The notes: generated from the sequence alone by a model not told the origin. 33,535 nt of DNA from Verrucomicrobiota bacterium (GCA_027619545.1 JAQCFT010000013.1:1-33535), one strand, 5' to 3'. Shown: positions 26,118-33,420, numbered from the stretch's first letter. Program-made: numbers and translations.

Positions 26118-26238
26118 GAATGGTGAATAGTGAATTTAGAATGGTGAATTTGTTTTTTTGGGAGGTGATATGCAGGGTATGGGGGACACAAGGGTCACCA
26201 TCCCATTCACCATTCACTATTCTCAATTCACCATTATC
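26118..26238. repeat. Inverted arrays of 7-bp units
   Basis: The left arm (26118-26152) is five adjacent 7-mers of form GAATNNN: GAATGGT, GAATAGT, GAATTTA, GAATGGT, GAATTTG. The right arm (about 26204-26238) holds the same kind of unit in reverse complement: ATTCACC, ATTCACT, ATTCTCA, ATTCACC, ATTATCA. The centre is about 50 bases. The arms can pair into a long, imperfect stem. Confidence 0.7.
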
Positions 26239-26241
26239 AAA

Positions 26242-26261
26242 GGGACGACACGCTCTACCTG
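26242..26261 (-). repeat. CAGGTAGA-family intergenic repeat, copy B
   Basis: On the minus strand this reads CAGGTAGAGCGTGTCGTCCC, sharing CAGGTAGA and CGTCCC with the other copies. It faces copy A, so the 7-bp arrays lie between two inverted family members. Confidence 0.6.
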
Positions 26262-26342
26262 TGGGTGCGTTGGGAGGTTTGGGTGGTATGCGGCTGAGCA
26301 GCAGTTCAGCCCTACCGCATGGGGTGTTTTTTACTGATTATT

Positions 26343-27278
26343 ATGAAATTGTTTTGGAAAGTTATGTTGCGTCTGCTGAGTGTGCTGCTGTTGCTTGTAT
26401 TGGCGATGGCGGTGACGTTCGGTTTTTTTTGGCGGCAGTTTCATCCGGCCGTGGATCGGACGGATGGTGTTGTTTACGGGCAGCGTCATGGAAAGGATCT
26501 CACTATGGACGTCATTCGTCCGGCCAGGGGCTCCAACGGTTATGGTGTTGCCTTGATGGTCAGTGGAGGATGGAAGTCTGGTAAGCCCGGGGATTCGCCG
26601 ACTTGGTTAATGGCTCCTTTGTTGAGGCGGGGATACACCATCTTCGCGATCTGCCACATATCACAGCCCGATTCCACTGTGATGGAGATCATTGATGACA
26701 TGCATCGTGGGATTCGGTTCGTGCGTCATCATGCTGATGAATACGGGATTGATCCCGACAGGATCGGAGTGACGGGCGGTAGCGCGGGAGGTCATCTAAG
26801 TCTGATGCTGGCGACGACCGGAGGTCCCGGTGATCCGGATGCCGAAGATCCCATCGACCGTGAAAGCAGCGCGGTTCAAGCCGTGGCTATCTTTTATCCG
26901 GTGACGGATTTATTGAATTTGGGAGATTCAACAGAAAACCCGGGTGACGGAGGACCGCCAAAAAGTTTTGTCAAAGCGTTTGGTCCTGATTCGACCAACA
27001 TGGAGCTTTGGAAAACCATTGGGCGAGAATCATCTCCCATTTACCACGTTCATAAAAACATGCCTCCCACCTTGATCTATCACGGAGATGCCGACACCTT
27101 GACACCTTTGGAGCAGTCGGAATGGTATGTCCAAAAAGCACGCGAACAAGGTAATGAGATTGAGTTGGAAGTGCATCCCGGTGGTCAGCATGGCTGGTAC
27201 ACCATGATGTTCGACATTCATCATTTCGGGGAATGGTTCGACCATTACCTGAAATCTGAAACGGGAAATGCAAAGTAG
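26343..27278 (+). CDS. Membrane-anchored alpha/beta hydrolase (esterase/lipase-like)
   Basis: From ATG 26343 this is a 311-residue protein with an N-terminal hydrophobic helix (about 6-33, rich in Leu) that could be an uncleaved anchor or a signal. The hydrolase core has the nucleophile S147 in GGSAGGH, the acid D251 in HGDADTLTP and H283 in GGQHGW, the set and spacing of the BD-FAE/dienelactone-hydrolase-like esterases. The oxyanion-side VSGGWKSG (about 78) replaces the HGGG of hormone-sensitive lipases. An ATG-like frame from 26319 adds eight residues. It follows the repeat-rich gap after the quinoprotein and converges with the response-regulator gene. The acyl substrate is unknown. Confidence 0.87.
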   Translation: MKLFWKVMLRLLSVLLLLVLAMAVTFGFFWRQFHPAVDRTDGVVYGQRHGKDLTMDVIRPARGSNGYGVALMVSGGWKSGKPGDSPTWLMAPLLRRGYTIFAICHISQPDSTVMEIIDDMHRGIRFVRHHADEYGIDPDRIGVTGGSAGGHLSLMLATTGGPGDPDAEDPIDRESSAVQAVAIFYPVTDLLNLGDSTENPGDGGPPKSFVKAFGPDSTNMELWKTIGRESSPIYHVHKNMPPTLIYHGDADTLTPLEQSEWYVQKAREQGNEIELEVHPGGQHGWYTMMFDIHHFGEWFDHYLKSETGNAK

Positions 27279-27312
27279 CCCGAGCCGAAGCCTGGAACGC
27301 TCTGGATATCAC

Positions 27313-27341
27313 TGGCAAACCTTCGGGTTTCCTTGTGCCAA
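27313..27341. other. Small hairpin between convergent genes
   Basis: AAACC (27317-27321), a TTCG loop and GGTTT (27326-27330) form a short stem with the stable UUCG-type tetraloop, and further TGGC/GCCA pairing outside it. It lies between convergent genes. No T run follows, so terminator function is only possible. Confidence 0.25.
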
Positions 27342-27434
27342 TACCTCTCCACGCTCCCATCAGTTTCTATAAAGTTTATCCGCAGATGTAAAAGGAGGAT
27401 CCATTCGCCTGGCAGTTGAAATTCGGACCACCAT

Positions 27435-28205
27435 TCAGGAAAACCGAAGTGCCTGCTCCATTTCGCGGATGCCTCGGGTCATGGTCAGTTCTTTGCCGTC
27501 TTTCAGTATGACGGCATACTCACCTTTGAACATAACGGATAATTCCCTGACGAATTCCAGATTCACGATGGCTCCCCGGCTGATGCGAATGAAATGGGAG
27601 GGATCCAGGTTTTGTTCGAGTGAGCTGAGGGATTCCCGCAGGATGTGGTTTTCATTGCCAACCTTGGCGACGACATAGTTACCGGCGGATTCAATGCACT
27701 CGATGTCGGCGGTTTTCACCAAGGTGATTTTTTCTTCCGATTTGACGGTGAGGCGTTGCAGGTATTTGTCGGTTTGTTTGGGTTCGCTCGTCTGTGTTGC
27801 CGCAAGGAGGGCCTGCAGTTTGTTGGAAACATCCTTCGACGTGCGATTGCTTTGGTGCTCCCGTGCATGCTGAAGAGCTTCTTTGAACCGCGCCGGTTTG
27901 AAGGGTTTGAGCAGGTAATCAATGGCATGTATCTCGAAGGCCTGCAAAGCGTATTGATCGTAGGCGGTGGTGAAGATGATGATGGGCAGGTCTTCTTTGG
28001 ATAGTTGGGACAGCATTTGAAATCCATCCATTTCCGGCATCTGTACATCCAGAAAGATCAGATCGGGTTTGTGTTCCTTTATGGGAGGCAACGCCTCTTT
28101 TCCGTTTTGAAATTCTCCTATCAACTGGACGTCCTTCTCCTCTTCCAGAAGCATTCGGATGCGTTGGCGTGCCAGGGGTTCGTCGTCAATGATGAGGGCT
28201 TTCAT
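27435..28205 (-). CDS. LytTR-family response regulator
   Basis: This 256-residue LytR/AlgR-type regulator has a receiver domain (1-120) with acidic DD at 7-8, phospho-acceptor D53 in FLDVQMPEMDG, the Thr in FTTAYDQYAL and Lys in DYLLKPF. The linker is Gln/Ser/Thr-rich (about 120-145). The C-terminal LytTR DNA-binding domain (about 150-255) has YLQRLTVKSEEKITLV, IECIESAGNYV, FIRISRGAIVNLEFV and KGEYAVILKDGKELTMTR. LytTR regulators bind paired direct repeats upstream of targets. The ATG overlaps the histidine kinase stop by 4 bp (ATGA), the usual LytS/LytR layout. Targets are not readable. Confidence 0.95.
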   Translation of the reverse strand: MKALIIDDEPLARQRIRMLLEEEKDVQLIGEFQNGKEALPPIKEHKPDLIFLDVQMPEMDGFQMLSQLSKEDLPIIIFTTAYDQYALQAFEIHAIDYLLKPFKPARFKEALQHAREHQSNRTSKDVSNKLQALLAATQTSEPKQTDKYLQRLTVKSEEKITLVKTADIECIESAGNYVVAKVGNENHILRESLSSLEQNLDPSHFIRISRGAIVNLEFVRELSVMFKGEYAVILKDGKELTMTRGIREMEQALRFS

Positions 28206-29395
28206 GCGCTTGTGTTCTTGTCTGAATTGAGTGGTTCCACCGGGAGTTCAATCGTCACCAGGCAACCGCCTTCTTGCGGGTTGAAAAGGGTCAGGGTTGC
28301 TCTTTCACCATAGAGCCGATCCAGACGCTGACGGGTGTTCGTCAACCCGATGCCGGTTCGACCTGATTGGGAGGGTTTGTTGTCCAAACCTGGGCCGGTG
28401 TCCCGAATGGAAATGTGCAATTTATCCGGATGCTGTAGAATGGTCAGGGTGATGGTACCCTTCGATGAAGTGCGTTCGATACCGTGGCGGATAGCGTTTT
28501 CAACGAGTGGTTGCAGGATGAAGGTCGGCACGGGCGTTTCATGTGATTTATTGTCGACTTCTAGCTGAACGGTGAGGCGGTCTCCGAAGCGCTTCTTTTC
28601 TATCTCCAGATAGCAGTCCAACAATTGAAGTTCGCGACTCAAGGGGATCGTGGGCGTGGATTTGCTGTCCAGCGAGGCCCGCAACAGACCGCTCAGGTCC
28701 GTCAGCATTTCGTCGGCGGCATTCGGATCGGTGTGGACAAGCGTGGTGACGGCATTGAGGCTGTTAAAAAGGAAATGCGGGTTGAGCTGGGATTGCAGGG
28801 CCATGAGTTGTGCCTGTTTGGCGCTTGCCTCCGCGGCGATCGCCTGTCGCTCCCGTTCCTGTGCGCGACGTATCCAGGTATAGGCCTGGCCGGAACTGAT
28901 CAAGGTCCAGTAGATCAGCATATCAAAGGTGGAACGCGCTGCGCTGAGATTCAAAGGAAGACCAAATGGCCTGGTTCCATCGTTGCCTGTGTTTTCCCGG
29001 TCTGGAATAGGGGCGGTGTTTCCTGATTGCATGCGCATTTGAACCCAGGGAGGTGGGCCTCCCGGCCGGATAAAGCCTTGTTGATGTCCCATGAACTTGC
29101 GGCTGATGGTTTGGCTTGTGAAGAGGATCGCCAGGCAACCTGCGATATGAATAACCGCGTGACGGATGTTTCGCCTCTGACCATAGGGAAACCTTAACGC
29201 CAGACCGATCGTTACCGGAGCCAGCAACAGCCAAATGATCCAAAGAGGTCCGGACAAACGCAGCGCCTGAGACAAAGCGAACCCACTCACGACCTTGAGT
29301 TGCAAGGCGAACAAAACCACTACGGCAACCCAACACACGATGAGTAGTGTGATGGATTTCAAGATCTCTTGGGAATTAAAACCGCGGGCTTTCAT
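28202..29395 (-). CDS. LytS/YehU-type membrane sensor histidine kinase
   Basis: From ATG 29395 this is a 397-residue kinase. Four hydrophobic segments in the first 170 residues form the sensor membrane part. A His_kinase (LytS-type) domain follows, with the H-box LQSQLNPHFLFNSLNAV (phospho-acceptor H207) and a HATPase_c part with FILQPLVENAIRHGIE (N box) and DTGPGLDN...GIGLTNTRQRL (G box). The frame runs upstream to a TTG at 29467, but those codons (MPAGLPV) come from a perfect hairpin, so 29395 is preferred. Its stop overlaps the LytTR regulator start (ATGA). The gene upstream encodes an EF-hand protein in the same direction. The sensed signal is unknown; a calcium link is only suggested by the neighbour. 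Confidence 0.93.
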   Translation of the reverse strand: MKARGFNSQEILKSITLLIVCWVAVVVLFALQLKVVSGFALSQALRLSGPLWIIWLLLAPVTIGLALRFPYGQRRNIRHAVIHIAGCLAILFTSQTISRKFMGHQQGFIRPGGPPPWVQMRMQSGNTAPIPDRENTGNDGTRPFGLPLNLSAARSTFDMLIYWTLISSGQAYTWIRRAQERERQAIAAEASAKQAQLMALQSQLNPHFLFNSLNAVTTLVHTDPNAADEMLTDLSGLLRASLDSKSTPTIPLSRELQLLDCYLEIEKKRFGDRLTVQLEVDNKSHETPVPTFILQPLVENAIRHGIERTSSKGTITLTILQHPDKLHISIRDTGPGLDNKPSQSGRTGIGLTNTRQRLDRLYGERATLTLFNPQEGGCLVTIELPVEPLNSDKNTSA

Positions 29396-29456
29396 CTGAG
29401 TTTTGACAACGGTTTGTTGAATCTCTGGAATATCAAATCCATTTACCACAGGCAAA

Positions 29457-29486
29457 CCTGCCGGCAATCAAAGTCTTGCCGGCAGG
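29457..29486. terminator. Perfect 10-bp hairpin between EF-hand gene and kinase gene
   Basis: CCTGCCGGCA (29457-29466) pairs with TGCCGGCAGG (29477-29486) around a 10-base loop. On the minus strand it sits after the EF-hand gene and before the kinase start. It lacks a long T run there (only TTTG), so it may attenuate, stabilise the upstream mRNA, or partly terminate. On the plus strand a T run occurs about 9 bases later. Confidence 0.45.
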
Positions 29487-29540
29487 TCGAATGGGATTTT
29501 TTACATTAATGCTGATCCTCGGATCAGTCCCTGCCAGCCA

Positions 29541-30602
29541 TTACCGTTGCGGACGACTTGGGCGGGAACCTTCGAAGGGCCTTCTGCCACCACGGTTGGA
29601 CTGGGTGGAGGCATCGGGGCGACCTGCACCTTCTGGACGACCACCGCGGAATCCTGATTGAGGTCTTCCAGGGCGTTGGGATCGATCACTCATGGCTGAA
29701 AGTTCATCTTCTTCCAACAGACCGTTTTCATTGATGTCGAGACGTTGCAAACGGGTATACATACCAGCGAGACGTTTCACGACATTTTCGGGGGATGGAT
29801 TGACACCCTCAGGTGCTGTTGGCAGGCCTTCCGGTTTGGAGATGGTTCCGTCTTTGATGGCTTCCACCAGGGTGGCTTGCTCGTCAGCGCTCAATGTGCC
29901 GTTCTGGTCCGCATCCGCTGCGGAAAGAATGGCAAATGCTGCCGGAAGGTTTTCAGCAAAGGCTGGAACTTCGTCAGGTCGTTGCCCGCGCCCGGCTCCT
30001 TGGGGTGGACCGAATGGTCGACCACCTTGGGCGCCGCCACGTTTGCCTTGGCCACCGGAGGGCATTTCAATTTCACCGGACATCGCTGCTGCGCGAAATG
30101 CTCCAAGTTCGTCTCTGGTAAGTTCGCCGTCGTTGTTGGCATCAAAGGGGGCGATAGTTCCGTATAAACCTGCCATACGTTGGGTGATGGCTTCGGCGGG
30201 TACTTCGACTCCTTCGGGTGGCGTGGGCAACCATTCGGGTTTGGTCAGCGTGCCGTCCAGCATGGCGCTGAGGAGGACGGCCTGTTCATCGGCATCCAAT
30301 TGATTGTCTCCATTGACGTCTGCTGCTTCCAATACACCATAGATTTCAGGTAGTGCTTGAACAAACGCCGGAGGTCCACCCGCAGGACGACCATTGGATG
30401 GCCTGCCCGAAATGCCTGCCGGAGGACCGCCTGCAGGGCGTCCGGAGGCCTGTCGGTCGGTGACAAATGAGGGTGGTCCGCCAGCTGGGCGACCTTGTTG
30501 TGCAATGGTGCTGGTGAGCGTCCAGGCTCCGGCGCCCGTGAGCAGGGCTAACAATGTGTATGATGTTTTTTTCATGGCTTTGCTTTGTTTGAATGTTTTC
30601 AT
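29541..30602 (-). CDS. Secreted EF-hand protein with internal duplication
   Basis: This 353-residue protein has an N-terminal signal region (about 1-35; a second start at 30575 would give the tighter MKKTSYTLLALL signal). Then comes a low-complexity part with GRPAGGPP repeated three times (about 38-79). Four EF-hand calcium loops follow, starting at Asp95 (DVNGDNQLDADE), Asp154 (DANNDGELTRDE), Asp230 (DADQNGTLSADE) and Asp289 (DINENGLLEEDE). The halves 84-170 and 219-300 are clear duplicates (each LP...AAD...DEQA...GT..KPE.LPT.PEGV...). The C-terminal 50 residues are Arg/Gly/Pro-rich. Periplasmic or extracellular calcium binding is likely. It precedes the histidine kinase gene in the same direction, with a hairpin in the 145 bp between. 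Arg/Gly-rich regions hint at binding to nucleic acid, polysaccharide or surfaces, but nothing specific shows. Confidence 0.82.
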   Translation of the reverse strand: MKTFKQSKAMKKTSYTLLALLTGAGAWTLTSTIAQQGRPAGGPPSFVTDRQASGRPAGGPPAGISGRPSNGRPAGGPPAFVQALPEIYGVLEAADVNGDNQLDADEQAVLLSAMLDGTLTKPEWLPTPPEGVEVPAEAITQRMAGLYGTIAPFDANNDGELTRDELGAFRAAAMSGEIEMPSGGQGKRGGAQGGRPFGPPQGAGRGQRPDEVPAFAENLPAAFAILSAADADQNGTLSADEQATLVEAIKDGTISKPEGLPTAPEGVNPSPENVVKRLAGMYTRLQRLDINENGLLEEDELSAMSDRSQRPGRPQSGFRGGRPEGAGRPDASTQSNRGGRRPFEGSRPSRPQR

Positions 30603-30772
30603 CTCAATCTCAGGACGAGCTTTGTTTCATCCTTTCGTTGGAACCAAAATCTCACTTTCTGCCATAAAAACCACACACTTGGGACAAAAGCGGGAAAAAG
30701 CGAGATGAACACCCTTTTTCTGTCGATGGATCATTTTGAATTTGGTGATTCGTTCCTGTGATGACATTTTTT

Positions 30773-30796
30773 CCGCCTTTTTGCGAAGGCGGCTAC
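30773..30796. repeat. Isolated copy of the CCGCC/GGCGG hairpin repeat
   Basis: CCGCCTT (30773-30779) and AAGGCGG (30786-30792) are a perfect 7-bp inverted repeat, followed by CTAC. This is the same core as the four 40-bp tandem units at 30957, and it directly precedes a CAGGTAGA-family copy. Confidence 0.65.
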
Positions 30797-30798
30797 GT

Positions 30799-30828
30799 CA
30801 GGTAGAACGTGACGTCCCGTCGTATCCC
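30799..30828 (+). repeat. CAGGTAGA-family intergenic repeat, copy C
   Basis: It begins CAGGTAGAACGTGACGTCCC and shares CAGGTAGA and CGTCCC with copies A, B and D. The inner stem is GACG/CGTC here rather than CGGACCG/CGGTCCG. Confidence 0.55.
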
Positions 30829-30956
30829 TTTTGGCGTTCGATTTTCTCTTGCGGTCCGTTCTGGGAAGTCCTCGGGTGTTCGGTGGCCTCTGGTTTGATC
30901 GAACATGCTCAAGGCGTTTTGAGGTTTAGAAATCGTGTTGGTTTGGTCCGCGCCGG

Positions 30957-31116
30957 CCACCTTTTTGCAAAGGCGGCTACATTGGTGTCATGGCTTCCAC
31001 CTTTTTGAAAAGGCGGCTACGTTTGTGTCATGGCTTCCACCTTTTTGCAAAGGCGGCTACATTTATGGAATGGTTTCCACCTTCTTGCGAAGGCGGTTGC
31101 TTGGGTGTTCTGTTAT
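30957..31116. repeat. Four 40-bp tandem units with a hairpin core
   Basis: Units begin CCAC at 30957, 30997, 31037 and 31077, exactly 40 bp apart. Each has CCACCTTTTTG followed by AAAGGCGGCTAC (last unit variant CTTCTTGCGAAGGCGGTTGC) and a 16-base spacer with TGTCATGGCTT in two of the units. The core can fold (CCACCTTT/AAAGGCGG type). The last unit reaches the 3' end of galE. Confidence 0.8.
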
Positions 31117-32105
31117 GGTTGTGGTGGTTTTGAGGCGGATGGATATCCATTGGGGTGGGAGACATGCCATTCCCATGCGGATTCAATAATATCCTCCAGC
31201 TCAACGATCTGAGCTTTCCATCCGAATGCTTCGTGGGCTTTGCTAGGGTCGGCAACCAGTTCGGGTGGATCGCCTTCTCTTCGGGCTTTTTCCACGCAGG
31301 TGATGGATTTGCCAGTGACTTTTTCGCAGGTTTGAATGACTTCCCGAACCGAATGACCACGGCCTATTCCCAGGTTGTAGCAACCGGTTGCCTCGGATTC
31401 GATGGCTTTGATATGAGCGCTGGCCAGGTCGATGATGTGGATGTAGTCGCGAATGCAGGTTCCGTCCGGAGTGGGGTAATCGGTGCCAAAGATGTCACAG
31501 CTCTCCTTTTGTCCGAGGGCGACCTTGAGCACATTAGGGATGATGTGACTCATTTCACGCTGGCTTTGGCCCCTGTTTTTGGCGGCCCCGGCGGCGTTGA
31601 AATATCGGAATGCGACATACTGTAGCCCGTGGATTTCCTGGTACCACTTCAGGATTTTTTCGAAGATGAGTTTGGATTCACCGTAAGGGTTGATTGGGTT
31701 TTGGGGATGTTTCTCGTTCAGCGGCACGTAGGTGGGGATGCCATAGGTGGCGCAGGTGGAGCTGAAAACAATTTTCTTTACCTTGGAATCCACGCAGGCA
31801 TCGACGAGGTTCAGACCGTAATTGACGTTGTTGGCGAAGTATTTTCCAGGTTGTTCCATGGATTCTCCGACCTTTGCCAGTGCGGCAAAATGAATGACGG
31901 CTTCCGGTTGGATGGATCGGACGGTTTCAAGCAACCAGTCACGATGGCTCAGGCAACCCACGTGCAGTTTGGCTTCGGGTACGATTGCTTCACGGAATCC
32001 TTCGATCAGGTTGTCGATGATCTCGACCTGATGCCCAGCCTTGATTAATTCCTCAACGCACACTGATCCGATGTATCCCGCGCCACCTGTGACTAATACT
32101 TTCAT
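31113..32105 (-). CDS. galE: UDP-glucose 4-epimerase
   Basis: This 330-residue extended short-chain dehydrogenase starts at ATG 32105 (an ATG at 32117 gives four more residues). It has the NAD motif GGAGYIG, SSTCATYG with the catalytic Ser/Thr region, and NPYGESK with the Tyr-x3-Lys pair, then QYVAFRYFNAAGA, TPDGTCIRDYIHIIDLASAHI and the C-terminal NLGIGRGHSVREVI and REGDPPELVADPSKA. It interconverts UDP-glucose and UDP-galactose and supplies galactose units for surface polysaccharide. The sequence after residue 318 runs up to the tandem repeats; the C-terminal HPNGYPSASKPPQP is not typical and may be influenced by the adjacent repeats. Confidence 0.95.
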   Translation of the reverse strand: MKVLVTGGAGYIGSVCVEELIKAGHQVEIIDNLIEGFREAIVPEAKLHVGCLSHRDWLLETVRSIQPEAVIHFAALAKVGESMEQPGKYFANNVNYGLNLVDACVDSKVKKIVFSSTCATYGIPTYVPLNEKHPQNPINPYGESKLIFEKILKWYQEIHGLQYVAFRYFNAAGAAKNRGQSQREMSHIIPNVLKVALGQKESCDIFGTDYPTPDGTCIRDYIHIIDLASAHIKAIESEATGCYNLGIGRGHSVREVIQTCEKVTGKSITCVEKARREGDPPELVADPSKAHEAFGWKAQIVELEDIIESAWEWHVSHPNGYPSASKPPQP

Positions 32106-32413
32106 AGCTCTTTCCAAACCAAAAATAGAGCATAGATGCCCTTTTCAAATCGAGCAAAAAGAACTTGCGGGGAAGATAAGGAGTCGAAGTTCAATTTTTT
32201 GATATCGGAGGGGAGAGATCCATCTCTGACCCAAACTTCTCCCTCGAAAATGTTCCTGAGCAAAAGAGAGGGAACGTGTGGAGACTGTGGATTTTCTAAT
32301 GACTGTGGTGCTTCCATTGCAGCGTGACCATTGATTTCCAAAGCTCCGAGGTTTGAAGCGGGAGTAAGGTGGAACTTACCCCTCCCGTAAAGAATTTCTA
32401 TTTTGTGGGCGAA
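32106..32413. other. Divergent gap between galE and the prepilin-like gene
   Basis: The 308 bases between the two divergent genes show no credible gene. A minus-strand frame across 32102-32500 has no recognisable family features and lies opposite the prepilin leader. A bulged hairpin at 32359-32387 is the only structure seen. Promoters for both genes must be here, but none stands out. Confidence 0.55.
32359..32387. promoter_or_regulatory. Bulged hairpin in the prepilin gene leader
   Basis: CGGGAG (32359-32364) pairs with CTCCCG (32382-32387) and TAAG (32365-32368) with CTTA (32375-32378), a 10-bp stem with a CCC bulge and a 6-base loop. It ends 26 bases before ATG 32414, a position where an mRNA structure could affect translation. 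Function unknown. Confidence 0.3.
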
Positions 32414-33307
32414 ATGTGGTGTGTGATATCTTCGGCATCGACTTTTGCCGGTAGGAATGGCACGTTTTTGTCCCTGAAATCCCTTGATAAGCAGATCCAC
32501 CGCAGGAGAGGATTCACTTTGATTGAGTTGTTGGTGGTCATTGCCATCATTGCCATTTTGGCCGGTATGTTATTGCCGGCCCTCAGCAAGGCTAAGACCA
32601 AAGCACAGGGGATTCCCTGCATGAACAATCTCAAGCAGTTGCAGTTGGCTTGGTTGATGTATCCGGACGATCATGATGGCTGGCTCCCTCCCAACCCGGA
32701 AGGTCGGGCTCAAAATGTGGTCGGACACGGTTGGGTGAGTGGTTTGCTGGATTTCAACGGGGGCAACACCGACAACACCAACACGCTTTTCCTGACCGAT
32801 CCTCAATATGCGAAATTGGCTCCATATCATAATTCGGCGGCGGTTTACAAATGTCCGGCGGATAAAAGTTCGGTGCGGATAGGTGGCAAAGTGCATCCTC
32901 GCGTCCGAAGTCTGGCCATGAACCAGGGGGTGGGTTGGAATGCGACGGCTAGCTGGATCAAGCGCGGTGGGCCTGATTGGCGGATCATGCACAAGCTTTC
33001 CGAGGTGCGCCGAACGACCATGATATCTGTATTGCTGGATGAGCATCCGGGCAGCATTAACGGCGCAGGGTTTGCGGTGCAGCCCACGGACGATATTTCA
33101 CAGACCCGTATCATCGATTTTCCCGCCAGCTATCATAACGGAGCGGCTGGATTCTCGTTTGTGGACGGTCATGCGGAAATTAAAAAGTGGGTTGATGCGC
33201 GCACGACACCACCGATCGAATACACCGGGCAGATGGGTCTGAATGTGGCGAGTCCGAATAACCCGGATGCTTGGTGGATGATTGAGAGGACGACAGACAA
33301 GGATTGA
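32414..33307 (+). CDS. Prepilin-like protein with type IV methylation motif and H-x9-DG
   Basis: From ATG 32414 this is a 297-residue protein. A basic leader of about 33 residues ends RRRG and is followed by [28 protein letters not shown], the type IV prepilin/pseudopilin cleavage and methylation segment; the peptidase would cut between Gly and Phe. The rest is a globular domain with [48 protein letters not shown] and H-x9-DG ([18 protein letters not shown]). It belongs to the large DUF1559-type families of Planctomycetes, Verrucomicrobia and Lentisphaerae, probably type II secretion-like pseudopilins of unknown specific role. A GTG at 32369 is in frame but lies inside a hairpin, so 32414 is favoured. 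No secretion-system gene is adjacent. Confidence 0.9.
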   Translation: MWCVISSASTFAGRNGTFLSLKSLDKQIHRRRGFTLIELLVVIAIIAILAGMLLPALSKAKTKAQGIPCMNNLKQLQLAWLMYPDDHDGWLPPNPEGRAQNVVGHGWVSGLLDFNGGNTDNTNTLFLTDPQYAKLAPYHNSAAVYKCPADKSSVRIGGKVHPRVRSLAMNQGVGWNATASWIKRGGPDWRIMHKLSEVRRTTMISVLLDEHPGSINGAGFAVQPTDDISQTRIIDFPASYHNGAAGFSFVDGHAEIKKWVDARTTPPIEYTGQMGLNVASPNNPDAWWMIERTTDKD

Positions 33308-33363
33308 GATCAGGAGTTTGCCGTGTGGTCTGTTTGAAATGGGTAGCCACAAGCTTGCGCGTC

Positions 33364-33384
33364 GGGGACGACAGGATCTACCAG
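33364..33384 (-). repeat. CAGGTAGA-family intergenic repeat, copy E
   Basis: On the minus strand it reads CTGGTAGATCCTGTCGTCCC, matching the family in GGTAGA and GTCCC. It is oriented away from copy D, which starts 10 bp later. Confidence 0.5.
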
Positions 33385-33393
33385 CGTCTGTGC

Positions 33394-33420
33394 CAGGTAG
33401 ATCGGACCGTCCCGGTCCGT
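33394..33420 (+). repeat. CAGGTAGA-family intergenic repeat, copy D
   Basis: It is identical over 27 bp to copy A at 26057-26083, with the same internal hairpin (CGGACCG/CGGTCCG). It lies in the gene-free end of the window, with copy E next to it in the opposite orientation. The remaining bases from 33421 to the end show no gene or other structure. Confidence 0.75.

Larger units (their letters stand above)
26051..26342. other. Gene-free stretch filled with repeats
   Basis: No convincing gene lies in this 292-base gap. An apparent plus-strand frame starting at 26120 reads through repeated 7-mers and is not credible. From left to right it holds a CAGGTAGA-type repeat, an inverted pair of 7-bp arrays, a second CAGGTAGA-type repeat in opposite orientation, and an imperfect hairpin around 26287-26325 (ATGCGG, CTGA / TCAG, CCGCAT). 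Confidence 0.7.
30603..31112. other. Repeat-rich intergenic stretch without genes
   Basis: No convincing gene lies in these 510 bases. Short plus-strand frames (for example 30736-31008 and 30935-31189) are translations of the repeats. The stretch contains a hairpin at 30773-30792, a CAGGTAGA-family copy at about 30799-30828, and four tandem 40-bp units from 30957. It separates the EF-hand gene from the end of galE, both on the minus strand. Promoters for the EF-hand gene could lie near 30603-30720, but I could not pick one. Confidence 0.7.

Noticed and set aside
26120-26584. Plus-strand frame through the repeat-rich gap
   Set aside because: It translates the 7-bp units and then runs out of frame through the real hydrolase gene.
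29396-29467. N-terminal extension of the histidine kinase from a TTG start
   Set aside because: The added codons begin in one arm of a perfect hairpin, and the start is TTG with no ribosome-binding site. ATG 29395 precedes the first membrane helix naturally.
30957-31116. Possible CRISPR array
   Set aside because: The units are only 40 bp including a short 16-base remainder, the remainders resemble each other, and no cas gene is near. It is a plain tandem repeat.
30736-31189. Short plus-strand frames with repeated HGFHL/WLPPF-like peptides
   Set aside because: The repeated peptides are translations of the 40-bp DNA repeats, and the right part overlaps the end of galE.
32102-32500. Minus-strand frame of 132 codons between galE and the prepilin-like gene
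   Set aside because: No family features, it overlaps the galE start, and it covers the prepilin leader on the opposite strand.
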